DNA from: Microbacteriaceae bacterium VKM Ac-2854 | GTDB taxonomy: Bacteria; Actinomycetota; Actinomycetes; Actinomycetales; Microbacteriaceae | Direction: 5' to 3' | NCBI GenBank assembly: GCA_013205085.1 | Contig: JABMLH010000003.1 | Location: 1 to 64,000 of the forward strand | DNA: 64,000 nucleotides | Part shown: positions 52,489-61,584 of the stretch, one piece after another | Layout of the letters: each line of letters opens with the position of its first letter | Numbering within the stretch: the first letter of the stretch is position 1 | Program-made: the position numbers and the translations under genes | The notes under the pieces: generated by a model | The model's database searches: none | What the model was told of the DNA's origin: nothing | Seen by the model: the letters and a program-made list of their open reading frames with translations, nothing else

Positions 52489-53421
52489 ATGATGAAGGCA
52501 GTGCAGTTCCACGAAGTGGGCGGACCCGAGGTCCTCCAGTACCGCGAGATCGAACAGCCGGTTCCGGAGCCGGGCCAGGTGCGGCTGCGCGTCGCGGCCT
52601 CCGCCTACAGCGCGGCCGACAACGGTATGCGGGCCGGGTTCCTGCCCATCCCGATCCAGCTGCCGCACGTCCCGGGCTACGACGTGTCCGGAACGGTCGA
52701 TGCGCTCGGCGACGGCGTCACCGGGCTGCGCGTCGGCGACGCGGTGATCGCGTTCCTCCCGATGGAGCGCGACGGTGGTGCGGCGGAGTTCGTCTCCGCC
52801 CCCGCGGATGCCGTGGTAGCGGCACCGACGAGCATCCCTCTGGCTGACGCCGCCGCATTGCCGTCGGTGGCGTTGACCGCCTGGCAGGCCCTGTTCGACG
52901 ACGGGAACCTGGAGCCGGGGCAGACGGTGCTGATCGTCGGTGCCGGCGGGGTCGTCGGCAAGTACGCCATCCAGCTCGCCAAGCGGCGCGGAATCCATGT
53001 GATCGCGACGGCCAGCCCGCGCAGCCTCGAGGCCGTCCGCGCCGCCGGCGCCGACCAGATCATCGACCACACGACGGCGGATCTGCTGGACGCGATCGAC
53101 GGCCAGGTCGACGTGCTGCTGAACCTCGCGCCGATCGACCCCGAGCAGTTCGCCGCCGACGTCGCGGCGGTCCGCGACGGCGGCACCGTGGTCAGCACCA
53201 CGGCCTTTATGGCCACCCCGGGTGACGATCGGCGCGGCGTGCGCGCCGTGACCGTGTTCGTGCGCCCGAATCGCGACCGCCTCGCGGAGCTGGTCGCCCT
53301 CGTCGACGACGGCGCCCTCACCGTGGAAGTCACTCGCCGGATCCCCCTGTCCGAGTTGCCCGCCCTGCACGCGGAAGGTGCCGCCGGCCGGATCTCCGGC
53401 AAGGTCATCGTCCTGCCCTGA
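52489..53421 (+). CDS. NADP-dependent quinone oxidoreductase (MDR family)
   Basis: A 310-aa medium-chain reductase without zinc ligands. Start MMKAVQFHEVGGPEVLQYRE; substrate-side HVPGYDVSGTVDALGDGV; nucleotide motif VLIVGAGGVVGKYAIQLAKR; end GRISGKVIVLP. It reduces quinones or enones with NADPH. It is controlled by the divergent MarR gene, probably as an electrophile or quinone detoxification unit like other MarR/oxidoreductase pairs. Confidence 0.9.
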   Translation: MMKAVQFHEVGGPEVLQYREIEQPVPEPGQVRLRVAASAYSAADNGMRAGFLPIPIQLPHVPGYDVSGTVDALGDGVTGLRVGDAVIAFLPMERDGGAAEFVSAPADAVVAAPTSIPLADAAALPSVALTAWQALFDDGNLEPGQTVLIVGAGGVVGKYAIQLAKRRGIHVIATASPRSLEAVRAAGADQIIDHTTADLLDAIDGQVDVLLNLAPIDPEQFAADVAAVRDGGTVVSTTAFMATPGDDRRGVRAVTVFVRPNRDRLAELVALVDDGALTVEVTRRIPLSELPALHAEGAAGRISGKVIVLP

Positions 53422-53465
53422 TCGTGACGCGCTCAGCGCGACGGATCTGCCCGTAGATTGATCGC

Positions 53466-53900
53466 ATGCCCCTCATCGGAGAATACGAACCCAGCGCGTC
53501 GAAGTGGGCGCGAGACCAGGCCGAGAAGTTCGAGGCCAGCGGTGGCACCGAGGCGAACACGCTGCAGGGCAAGCCGATCATCGTGCTGACGTCGGTCGGC
53601 GCGAGCACGGGCCGGTTGCGCAAGACCGCGCTCATGCGAGTGGAGAACGGCGGCGAGTACGTCGTCGTCGCTTCGAAGGGCGGCGCTCCCGAGCATCCGC
53701 AGTGGTTCCACAATCTCGTCAAGCATCCCCACGTCGAGCTGCAGGACGGCGCGACCAAAAAGGACTACGACGCCCGCATCATCTCCGGCGCGCAGCGCGC
53801 CGAGTGGTGGCTCCGAGCCGTCGAGGCGTGGCCCGCGTACGCCGATTACCAGACGAAGACCGAACGCGAGATCCCGCTGTTCCTCCTGACTCCGCGCTGA
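53466..53900 (+). CDS. F420-dependent nitroreductase-fold protein (Ddn/DUF385)
   Basis: A 144-aa protein of the deazaflavin-dependent nitroreductase family. [20 protein letters not shown] (about 37-56) is the phosphate-binding signature. [20 protein letters not shown] and [13 protein letters not shown] are also characteristic. It is likely an F420H2-using reductase, such as a quinone reductase, which suggests the host makes F420. It follows the quinone-oxidoreductase gene by 44 bases and may share its promoter. Confidence 0.9.
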   Translation: MPLIGEYEPSASKWARDQAEKFEASGGTEANTLQGKPIIVLTSVGASTGRLRKTALMRVENGGEYVVVASKGGAPEHPQWFHNLVKHPHVELQDGATKKDYDARIISGAQRAEWWLRAVEAWPAYADYQTKTEREIPLFLLTPR

Positions 53901-53950
53901 TCGGCGCAGTGATCGGCGCAACTGGCCGACGCTGAAGGAAGAACCGGCCC

Positions 53951-53983
53951 GATCAGGATGAAAGGGGCCTGTTCGTCCTGATC
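53951..53983 (+). terminator. hairpin after the F420-type gene
   Basis: GATCAGGATGAA pairs with TTCGTCCTGATC (one wobble) around a nine-base loop. Confidence 0.6.
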
Positions 53984-54011
53984 GAGTCCATTCATCCTCG
54001 CCCCATGACGA

Positions 54012-54045
54012 ACGAAGCCCCGCACCGACCGGTGCGGGGCTTCGT
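54012..54045. terminator. bidirectional terminator
   Basis: ACGAAGCCCCGCACC / GGTGCGGGGCTTCGT, a perfect 15-bp stem with a four-base loop between convergent genes. Confidence 0.85.
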
Positions 54046-54064
54046 CGTAGCCGGGAGCCGAGGG

Positions 54065-55195
54065 TTACAGCGTGGCGGCGAAGGGGTCGAAGTCGACCGG
54101 TACGGTCGGCACGGGGGCCGAGACCGAGCTGGCGACCTTGAGGAACTCGCCGGACTCGGCGGACTCCTGAGCCGACAGCATCACGTCGAGCACGTGGTAG
54201 CCGAGCTCGCCGGTGGCGACGTGCGGGCGGCCCTCCGCGATCGCGCGGACCATGTCGAGCAGGCCGAGGCCGCGGCCGACGACCACACCCTCCTGCTCGA
54301 TCTCGATCCATTCCTGCTCGCCCCAGTCGCCGTCGGCGAGTGCGGTGCGGGCGGTGACGTAGGCGTTGCGGCCCTCGAACTGGTTCGGGTCGGGGATCAC
54401 GAGCGAGCCCTCGGTGCCGTGCACCTCGAAGACGCCGTGACGCTCGAGCGCCGAGTCGAAGCTCAGGAGGCTCGACGCCTGCTGGCCCGCCTCGAACGCG
54501 GTGAGCACCTGCAGCGAGGTGGGCACCTCGACCGGGAAGGTGGTGCCCGCATCCGGACCGGAGAGGATGGTGCGGGTCTCGAGCTTCTTGCGCCCGACGG
54601 CCGCCACACGATCGACCGAGCCGAAGAGGCTGACGAGTCCGGTGAAGTAGTACGGACCCATGTCCAGCAGCGGGCCGGCGCCCTGCGCGAAGAGGAACGC
54701 GGGGCTCGGGTGCCACAGGTCGGGGCCGATGGTCTGGAACGTGGTCGAGGCGAACATCGGTTCGCCGATGACGCCCGACTGGATCGCACGCTTGGCGGTC
54801 TGGAAGCCGGGGCCGAGCACGGTGTCCGGCGCCGAACCGACGCGCAGACCCTTGGCAGCGGCGTCGCGCAGCAGCTGCGCGGTGCCCTCGCGGTCCAGGC
54901 CCAGGGGCTTCTCGGTCCAGACGTGCTTGCCGGCGGCGATCGCGGCCGACGAGACGGCGACGTGCGCCGCGGGGATGGTCAGGTTCACCACGACCTGGAC
55001 GTCGGGGTGCGCGAGGACGTCCTCGGCCGAGCCCCACGCGGGCACGCCGTGCTTCTCGGCCTGGCTCTTCGCCCGGTCGGCCAGCAGGTCGCCGACGATG
55101 AGGACGTTGACGTCCGGGAACGAGTTGAGGTTCTCGAGGTAGGTGTCGCTGATGACACCGACGCCGATGATGCCTACTCCGACGGGACCGCTCAT
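54065..55195 (-). CDS. Gfo/Idh/MocA-family oxidoreductase
   Basis: A 376-aa NAD(P)-dependent sugar/inositol-type dehydrogenase. Rossmann start: GVGIIGVGVISDTYLENLNS; family motif EKPLGLD; C-terminal domain with DMGPYYFTGLVSLFGSVDRV. The ATG at 55195 overlaps the stop of the sugar-isomerase gene (ATGA). The pair probably acts in one sugar-catabolic route. No transporter is linked. Confidence 0.9.
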   Translation of the reverse strand: MSGPVGVGIIGVGVISDTYLENLNSFPDVNVLIVGDLLADRAKSQAEKHGVPAWGSAEDVLAHPDVQVVVNLTIPAAHVAVSSAAIAAGKHVWTEKPLGLDREGTAQLLRDAAAKGLRVGSAPDTVLGPGFQTAKRAIQSGVIGEPMFASTTFQTIGPDLWHPSPAFLFAQGAGPLLDMGPYYFTGLVSLFGSVDRVAAVGRKKLETRTILSGPDAGTTFPVEVPTSLQVLTAFEAGQQASSLLSFDSALERHGVFEVHGTEGSLVIPDPNQFEGRNAYVTARTALADGDWGEQEWIEIEQEGVVVGRGLGLLDMVRAIAEGRPHVATGELGYHVLDVMLSAQESAESGEFLKVASSVSAPVPTVPVDFDPFAATL

Positions 55196-56019
55196 GCGAC
55201 GAAACCGCCCTTGGTGAGGAACTCGTAGCTCGCCGCGATGTCGGCGAAGACGTCGCCGGGGGCGTTGTCGTACTCGATGACGGCGTACTTGATGTTGCCC
55301 TCGCCGGCCTTGAGCGCGGCGACGAGCGGGACGTCGCCCTCGCCCGGGTGGCGCTGGTCCAGCGTGTCGGAACCGAACGCCGCAGCGCCCGGGGCGAAGG
55401 GGTTCTCGGCCGGCGCGATGCCGTCCTTCACGTGCACGGCGACCAGGCGCGAGCCCAGACGCGAGACGAGGGCGGCGCCGTCCTGCGCGCCGGTGAGCGC
55501 CCAGAACAGGTCCAGCTCGATCTCGACGCGCTCGTCCGTGGTCGCGACGAAGCGCTCGAACGCGGTCTGGCCGTCGAACGAGGCGACGAACTCCTGCGAG
55601 TGGTTGTGGTAGCCGACCTTCAGGCCGAAGGTGGCGGCGACGTCGGCGGCCTTGTTCAGGCGGTCGGCGATGTCGGCGACCCCCTCCTCGGTCAGCCAGC
55701 GGTCGGGAGCGACGAACGGGTCGATGACGGTGGTCATCCCGATCTCGGCGGCGGCGGCGAAGACGACCTCGGGCGCGGGCGTCGGGATGGAGCCGTCCGG
55801 CGTCCACAGCTCGTCGGAGAGCAGCGGCGCGTGACCGGTGGGCGACGCGAGGCCGGAGGCGTCGAGGGCGGCGCGGATCTCGGCGGGGCGGCGCACGAAG
55901 TCGAAGGCCTCGACGTTCTTCAGGCCGATCGCGGCGAGCTTGTCCAACGAACCACTCGGGTCCGCGGTGAATTCTTTCGCCAGCGTGTAGAGCTGGACGG
56001 AGGCGGCAGGTAGTGCCAT
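55192..56019 (-). CDS. sugar phosphate isomerase/epimerase (xylose-isomerase-like TIM barrel)
   Basis: A 275-aa AP-endonuclease-2/IolE-like protein. Metal-site segments: GLKVGYHNHSQEF, VEIELDLFWALTGAQD and LVAVHVKDGIAP, with a final Glu in YAVIEYDN. It is translationally coupled to the downstream dehydrogenase. A TAnnnT box (TAAAGT, minus strand, 56073-56078) could be its -10. Confidence 0.88.
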   Translation of the reverse strand: MALPAASVQLYTLAKEFTADPSGSLDKLAAIGLKNVEAFDFVRRPAEIRAALDASGLASPTGHAPLLSDELWTPDGSIPTPAPEVVFAAAAEIGMTTVIDPFVAPDRWLTEEGVADIADRLNKAADVAATFGLKVGYHNHSQEFVASFDGQTAFERFVATTDERVEIELDLFWALTGAQDGAALVSRLGSRLVAVHVKDGIAPAENPFAPGAAAFGSDTLDQRHPGEGDVPLVAALKAGEGNIKYAVIEYDNAPGDVFADIAASYEFLTKGGFVA

Positions 56020-56072
56020 GTGAGAACTGCTTTCGTGCGTCGTTGACAGGAGAAGCCCCAGCGGGTGATCAA

Positions 56073-56078
56073 ACTTTA
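56073..56078 (-). promoter_or_regulatory. -10 element of the isomerase/dehydrogenase operon
   Basis: TAAAGT on the minus strand lies 54 bases before the isomerase start, within an AT-rich patch (AAAACTAACCAGTGTAAAG) unlike its surroundings. The patch could also be an operator. Confidence 0.4.
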
Positions 56079-56187
56079 CACTGGTTAGTTTTGCGGCGCG
56101 AGTCCTTTCTGCAGCGATCTGCGGCGGATCCGAGAGGACCCCGTCGGGACCCCGCGGACCACGTCGACGCGCCTCGACGCCGGGCGG

Positions 56188-58812
56188 CTACGAGCGGGCG
56201 GCGCGGCCCAGGCGGATGCGGTGCCAGGCGGCTTTGAACGGACCGCCGAGCAACTGGATCTGCTCCTGCGTGAGCGTCCGACGTTGCTCCTCGGTCACTG
56301 TCGAGCCGGGGTCGCCGAGCAGCCACTCGTAGCAACGCAGCGCGGCCTCGACGTCTCCGCGTTCGGATTCGGCGCGAGCGAGCGCCATCCGCGCCTTGGT
56401 GCGCTGCTCGGCGGCGGCGTCGCCCTCGGCGCCGAGCAAGGCGGCGATCGCCCGCTCCGCCACGATCGCAGCGTCGTCGCTCCGGCTCCGTTTGCGCAGG
56501 AAGATGGCCAGATTGACGGCCGACTTGCACGCCTCGACCCGGGTGGCCGTCTCCTCCGCCGCGAGATACCGCATCCCGCGACGATACGAACGTTCCGCAT
56601 CCGCCGAGCGGCCGAGAGACGCCTCGGTGAAGCCCTTGATCCAGGCCGCCCGGGCGCACCGTCCGATCAGCTCCGGGATGGGCGAATCGGACCATCGGGC
56701 CAGGATCTGCTCGTACGCGTCGATCTCCTCCTCGTGCCGATCGAGATGGTCGAACGCGTTCGCGAGATTCGAGAGCGCGAGGGCGATGTCCTTCTCGATC
56801 GTGGTGTCGATGTCGGTACCGAACTGCGCCAGCATCGTGTGATGGTGCGCGACGGATTCCGACCATCGCTTCAGCCGACCGAGGCTGTAACCCGTGCGGA
56901 CCATCGCGTCGCAGACGCGTTGGCGCAGTTCGCGATCCTCCGGCATCGGATGAGCGTCGATGATGCTGTTGAACTCCGCGATCGCCGCGATGTGGTCGCC
57001 AGCGTCGGAGGCCGCACGGCCCCGCGCGATGGCGTCACGGATGCGCTCCCGCTCCGTCGCGCCGATCGGATCGGGCCGAGCGCCGCCGGATCCACCCGTC
57101 CCCTCGGCATCGAGGTGCCCGCCGGCCCGATCGTAGAGATCCGTCAGCGCCGCTGCCCGAGAAGACTGCAACCGTCCGAGCAGACCGCGGGTGGCGTTCG
57201 ATCGCGGCTCCCCGATCCGCGCGATGGCCACGTCGTAGACGGCCACGGCATCAGCGGGTCGTGCGAGCAGGCTCAGCAGCAGGAAGCCGAGATTGAGTTC
57301 GCTCGGACCGAGCACGTCGTCGCGCAGGTCCGACGACGCATCGTCTCCGAAGAGGCGGATCAGCTCCCGGTAGGAGGCCACCGCTTGGTCGAAGTGACCG
57401 CGGAGCCGTTGGTGACTCGCCAGATTCTGCAACGACTTCGCGGCGAGGTTGCGCAGGCCGGGGTCGTCATCCCGAGCGAATCGCGCGGCGAGCTCGCCGG
57501 CCGCCGTGGCGTAGGCGGCCTCGTCGACGGTCAGCGCGGTGGACTCGCGTGCCGGGGCGGTCGAATCGACGGAGTGTCCGTTGACGCTCAGCGTCTCGAT
57601 CTCGCCGACGTCGACCCGGTTCGCCAGGACCGCGATCTTCGTGCTCAGGGCGTCGGCGAGCGAGCGGCGGATCGAGAGCGGGGTCGCACGATCGGGCTGT
57701 TCGTTCAGCGATGCATCGAGCCATGCGGCGAGGGCGTCCGCCGCACGGATCGCCGCGTCGCCGTGGTCGGTATCGGACAGGAGCGTCACCAGGCGCTGCG
57801 ACGCCGAAGCGACCACAACGCGTACATCGGGATCGTCGGTATCGCGCGAATCCGACACGACCCGGCTCAGCTGATCGTGCGCCTCCTGTGCGCGCCCGAG
57901 GTCGGCCAACGCGCTCGCGCGCCGCAGCGCGGCCTCGGCGAAGAACACCGCCGGTCGACCGGCCCAGGCGGTGTGCAGATCGAGATCCCGCTCGGCGATC
58001 TGCAGGGCGAGGTTCGGATCGGACCACCAGGCGAGCTCCGGCAGTCCCGTCTCACTGTCGACGATCAGCGCACGGATCTCGGGCGACGTCGTGAGCGCGA
58101 AACGGGCGAAGAACTCCGCGCCGGCGCGCAGTCCCTCGCGATCGGCCGGGGACGCGTCCCCGTCGGTCTCGCTCGTCGCGGCGATCGCGCGCCACGCCGA
58201 CACCGTGAAGAACATCGCTCGCGCCGCGAACAGTTCCAGCTGCTCATCGCCGCGAGTGGGCTGCGCGGCCAGGGCCTGCGCGCGTCGCAGCACGAGCATC
58301 CAGTGAGTCTCGTCCTCGGCCTCCGGGGTCGACTCGGCCGCGCTGACGGCCCACTCGAGAAGCTCGAGGCGCCCGCGGGCGACGGTGCGGGACACGGGTT
58401 CCTCTTCCGAGCCCGCGAACGCGTCGATCAGCCTGATGACGTCGGCCTCGGCCGCATCGGAGTCGCCTTGGGCCCGGTGCAGGAGCGCTCTGGCGAGCAG
58501 CACCTCGGCTCCGAAAGCATCCGACCCGTGCCGCGCGATGAGCGACGTCAGTTCATCGATCGCCGCCTGCGGACGCTCCAGCCCCGGCAGCAGGCGCGCG
58601 CGCAGCAGACGGAGCCGAGCCGTGCGTGCGATCGCCTGCGGCTGCGGGTCGTGACCCATCGCGAGGATGATCCGCTCGGCGCGGTCGACCACCCGCGCCC
58701 GCTCGAGCACGTCTCCGCGCGCACCGGCCCGCTCGAGGTCGGCGATCTCTCGCTCGACGCCGCCTGGCTCAGAACTTTCGGGATCAACGCCGTCTTCGGT
58801 ATTCAAGCCCAC
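56188..58812 (-). CDS. large TPR-like helical repeat protein
   Basis: An 874-aa Ala/Arg/Asp-rich protein composed almost wholly of helix-turn-helix units resembling tetratricopeptide repeats. Examples are AEVLLARALLHRAQGDSDAA, ASALADLGRAQEAHDQLSRV, FDQAVASYRELIRLFGDD and LSNLANAFDHLDRHEEEIDAYEQ (the last is written here as two joined units). There is no signal peptide, membrane helix or enzymatic domain. It probably acts as a cytosolic scaffold or regulator; partners are unknown. The opposite strand also holds a long open frame, but it shows no repeat order. It is 34 bases downstream of the APC permease gene. Confidence 0.75.
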   Translation of the reverse strand: MGLNTEDGVDPESSEPGGVEREIADLERAGARGDVLERARVVDRAERIILAMGHDPQPQAIARTARLRLLRARLLPGLERPQAAIDELTSLIARHGSDAFGAEVLLARALLHRAQGDSDAAEADVIRLIDAFAGSEEEPVSRTVARGRLELLEWAVSAAESTPEAEDETHWMLVLRRAQALAAQPTRGDEQLELFAARAMFFTVSAWRAIAATSETDGDASPADREGLRAGAEFFARFALTTSPEIRALIVDSETGLPELAWWSDPNLALQIAERDLDLHTAWAGRPAVFFAEAALRRASALADLGRAQEAHDQLSRVVSDSRDTDDPDVRVVVASASQRLVTLLSDTDHGDAAIRAADALAAWLDASLNEQPDRATPLSIRRSLADALSTKIAVLANRVDVGEIETLSVNGHSVDSTAPARESTALTVDEAAYATAAGELAARFARDDDPGLRNLAAKSLQNLASHQRLRGHFDQAVASYRELIRLFGDDASSDLRDDVLGPSELNLGFLLLSLLARPADAVAVYDVAIARIGEPRSNATRGLLGRLQSSRAAALTDLYDRAGGHLDAEGTGGSGGARPDPIGATERERIRDAIARGRAASDAGDHIAAIAEFNSIIDAHPMPEDRELRQRVCDAMVRTGYSLGRLKRWSESVAHHHTMLAQFGTDIDTTIEKDIALALSNLANAFDHLDRHEEEIDAYEQILARWSDSPIPELIGRCARAAWIKGFTEASLGRSADAERSYRRGMRYLAAEETATRVEACKSAVNLAIFLRKRSRSDDAAIVAERAIAALLGAEGDAAAEQRTKARMALARAESERGDVEAALRCYEWLLGDPGSTVTEEQRRTLTQEQIQLLGGPFKAAWHRIRLGRAARS

Positions 58813-58846
58813 CCCGTGATGCCGCGCCCGGAGCGGCTGCGCCGGG

Positions 58847-60112
58847 TCACCTCACGCTATCGGCGCGGCGCACGATCACCCGGTAGCCCACCCCGATCGC
58901 GACCGTGACGAGTCCGGCGACGATCGACGTCGGGGGAAGCGTCGCGACCAGCACGGCGCATCCGAGGACGCCCGCGGCCCCCACGATGCGCGGATACCGG
59001 CGGTGCTCGCTCGTCTGGGTCAGCGCCGCGACGTTGGCGACCGCGTAGTACAGCAGAACGCCGAACGACGAGAATCCGATCGCCGCGCGCACGTCGACGG
59101 CGAGGATGACCAGGCTCACGGCGACGGCGAGCGCCAGTTCTGCGCGCCGCGGAACCCGGTACCGCGGATGCACGGCGGCGAGGAACCGCGGCAGATCGCC
59201 GGTCCGCGCCATCGCGAGCGTCGTCCGCCCGATACCCGCGACGAGGGCGAGCAGTGCTCCGAGGGACGCGGCGGCGGCGCCGACCCCGACCACCGGAACC
59301 GCCCAGGTCCAGCCGGAGGCGCGTAGCACGTCCACCAGCGGCGCAGTGGATTCACCCAGCGCGACCGGACCCAGCGCCGAGAGCGTCACGACCGCGATCG
59401 CGAGATACACCACGAGGGCGATCGAGAGGGCGATGACGATCGCGCGCGGGATGGTGCGCGCCGGGTCGCGCACCTCCTCCCCCATCGTCGCGATCCGCGC
59501 GTAGCCGGCGAACGCGAAGAAGAGCAGTCCGGCCGACTGCAGGACGCCGTAGGCGGTGACCGTCTCCGGTGCCGCGAACGGTGCGGTGAACGGGGTGCTG
59601 CCGGACCCCGCTGCGATCGTGCCGCCGACGGCGACCAACCCGAGGACCGCGAGCACGATGACCACCAGCATGCGCGCGAGCGCGGCCGTCCGGGTCACGC
59701 CGAAGCCGTTCAGCACGGCGAGCAGCACGACGGCGGCGATCGCGAGGGGCTTGTGCCACTCGGCTGGCGCAGCGTAGCTCGCGAAGGTGAGCGCCATGGC
59801 AGCGCAGCTCGCGGACTTGCCGATCACGAAGCACCAACCGGCCAGGAAACCCGGCCACTCCCCCAGACGTTCGCGGCCGTAGACGTACGTGCCGCCCGAC
59901 TCGGGGTACTGGGCGGCCAGCTGGGCCGACGACGTCGCGTTGCAGAACGCGACGGCGGCCGCGGCCGCCAGACCGACGATCAACCACGGCCCCGCCGCGG
60001 CTGCAGCGGGCGCGAAGACCGCGAAGATTCCGGCGCCGATCATGGAGCCGAGACCGATGACGACCGCGTCGAAAGTCCCCAATCGGCGCGCGAGCCGTGC
60101 ATCCGCTGTCAT
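58847..60112 (-). CDS. APC-family amino acid permease
   Basis: A 421-aa transporter with about 12 helices. Start ARRLGTFDAVVIGLGSMIGA, with the GSMIGAGIF APC motif in TM1. Also present are AQYPESGGTYVYGRERLGEW and FFAFAGYARIATMGEEVRDP, the conserved TM6 region. Substrate unknown. ATG 60112 was chosen at the family start. Confidence 0.9.
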   Translation of the reverse strand: MTADARLARRLGTFDAVVIGLGSMIGAGIFAVFAPAAAAAGPWLIVGLAAAAAVAFCNATSSAQLAAQYPESGGTYVYGRERLGEWPGFLAGWCFVIGKSASCAAMALTFASYAAPAEWHKPLAIAAVVLLAVLNGFGVTRTAALARMLVVIVLAVLGLVAVGGTIAAGSGSTPFTAPFAAPETVTAYGVLQSAGLLFFAFAGYARIATMGEEVRDPARTIPRAIVIALSIALVVYLAIAVVTLSALGPVALGESTAPLVDVLRASGWTWAVPVVGVGAAAASLGALLALVAGIGRTTLAMARTGDLPRFLAAVHPRYRVPRRAELALAVAVSLVILAVDVRAAIGFSSFGVLLYYAVANVAALTQTSEHRRYPRIVGAAGVLGCAVLVATLPPTSIVAGLVTVAIGVGYRVIVRRADSVR

Positions 60113-60209
60113 GCCGCGCACCCTAGTCCAACGGTGTGACCGGACGGCGTCGACAGGGGGCCGGCCGACTCGATTGGCGCTGTCGCGGATCGGGTGCTTG
60201 CATAGCGCC

Positions 60210-61514
60210 ATGACGATCGGCTTCCTCGGTTCGCTGCGCATCGACGGCGCTGCCGCCCTCATCTCGGCGCTGGCCGTCACCCTTCTCCTGCTCGCTCTGG
60301 TCACGATTCGCCGACAGTCCCGACGGCGCATCGTCGCGACGATCGTCGCCGTCGTCGCTGCCGCAGCGGGCGGTTTCGCGCTGGTCTGGCTCGTCGGCGA
60401 CGTTCTGGACGTTTTCGGGCTGTCGTTCTCCTGGACGTTCCGGCTCTGCATCGCCGGGGTTCTGGTGGGCATCGCGCTCGCCGTCTTCGGGCTCGGTCGA
60501 ACCCGGCCATGGCGGCGGTTCATCGCGATCCTGGCGATCCCGGCCGTGCTGGCGACCAGTGCTCTGTTCGTGAACGCGGACTTCGGTCTGTACCGAACAG
60601 TGAACGAGGCGCTCACGCCCCACTCGGTTCCGGACACCACCCTCACCCCTGTGGCCACCACCGGTCTCGACGTCGCGTCGGCGGACTTCCTGGCGAGCTG
60701 GGTGCCGCCCGCGTCGATGCCCGCCGCCGGATCCGTCACCGAGACCGCCATCCCGGCGACGGTGTCCCGATTCAACGCCCGCCCGGCCGCGATCTACCTC
60801 CCCCCGGCCGCCCTGACGGCCACGCCCCCGCGTCTTCCCGTGATGGTGATGTTCTCCGGTCAACCGGGCGGGCCGGAGGACCTGTTCATCACCGGCCACC
60901 TCACGCAGACCCTGGACGCGTTCGCGGCGGCCCACAACGGACTCGCACCGATCGTGGTCGTGCCGGATCAGCTCGGCTCGCCCGACCAGAACCCCATGTG
61001 CGTGGATTCACCCCTCGGCAACGTCGCGACCTACATCACCCAAGACGTCACCACCTGGATCCAGGCCACTCTTCCGGTCACCACCGACCACCGCTACTGG
61101 GGGGTCGGCGGCTTCTCAGAGGGCGGCACCTGCACAACGCAGTTCGGCGCCGCCCACCCGGATCTGTATCGCACCTGGTTCGACATCGCCGGAGAGATCG
61201 CTCCCACTATCGGGGACTCCACCGTCGCCACCGCCTTCGGCGGCTCGAACGCCGCGTACGAGGCGGCGAAGCCTGTCGCCATCCTCGCCGCCAATGCCCC
61301 GTACCACGACGTCGTCGCGATCGTCGGCTACGGGGCGCTCGATGACCGCTACGGAGGAGAGACGAAGACCGTGGCCGCCGCGATGACCGCCGCGGGGGTC
61401 GCCGTGACCGAGCTGGTCTCCCCCGACTCCGGCCACGACTGGAACACCGTCGGGTACGTCTTCACCAACGGGATCCCCGTGCTGTGCGAACGGCTCGGCC
61501 TCGCGACCTCCTGA
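60210..61514 (+). CDS. membrane-anchored esterase (alpha/beta hydrolase)
   Basis: A 434-aa protein. The N-terminal third has four hydrophobic helices (about 12-33, 43-65, 72-92 and 103-122). The C-terminal part is an esterase domain of the antigen-85/esterase-D type: LPVMVMFSGQPGGPEDLFIT, nucleophile Ser in GVGGFSEGGTC, DIAGEIAPTIG and a final His in SPDSGHDWNTV. The catalytic domain probably faces outside. It may act on cell-envelope esters; the substrate is unknown. Confidence 0.82.
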   Translation: MTIGFLGSLRIDGAAALISALAVTLLLLALVTIRRQSRRRIVATIVAVVAAAAGGFALVWLVGDVLDVFGLSFSWTFRLCIAGVLVGIALAVFGLGRTRPWRRFIAILAIPAVLATSALFVNADFGLYRTVNEALTPHSVPDTTLTPVATTGLDVASADFLASWVPPASMPAAGSVTETAIPATVSRFNARPAAIYLPPAALTATPPRLPVMVMFSGQPGGPEDLFITGHLTQTLDAFAAAHNGLAPIVVVPDQLGSPDQNPMCVDSPLGNVATYITQDVTTWIQATLPVTTDHRYWGVGGFSEGGTCTTQFGAAHPDLYRTWFDIAGEIAPTIGDSTVATAFGGSNAAYEAAKPVAILAANAPYHDVVAIVGYGALDDRYGGETKTVAAAMTAAGVAVTELVSPDSGHDWNTVGYVFTNGIPVLCERLGLATS

Positions 61515-61584
61515 CCACCGGACCGGCGCGGGCCGATGCTCGGATGGATCCCGGAAGTCGCCTTACCGAAATCCACGGCGGAGT

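Noticed and set aside
56221-58908. An 895-codon plus-strand open frame opposite the TPR-like gene
   Set aside because: Arg/Gly/Val-rich with no domain order, typical of a GC-rich shadow; the minus-strand frame has regular helical repeats.
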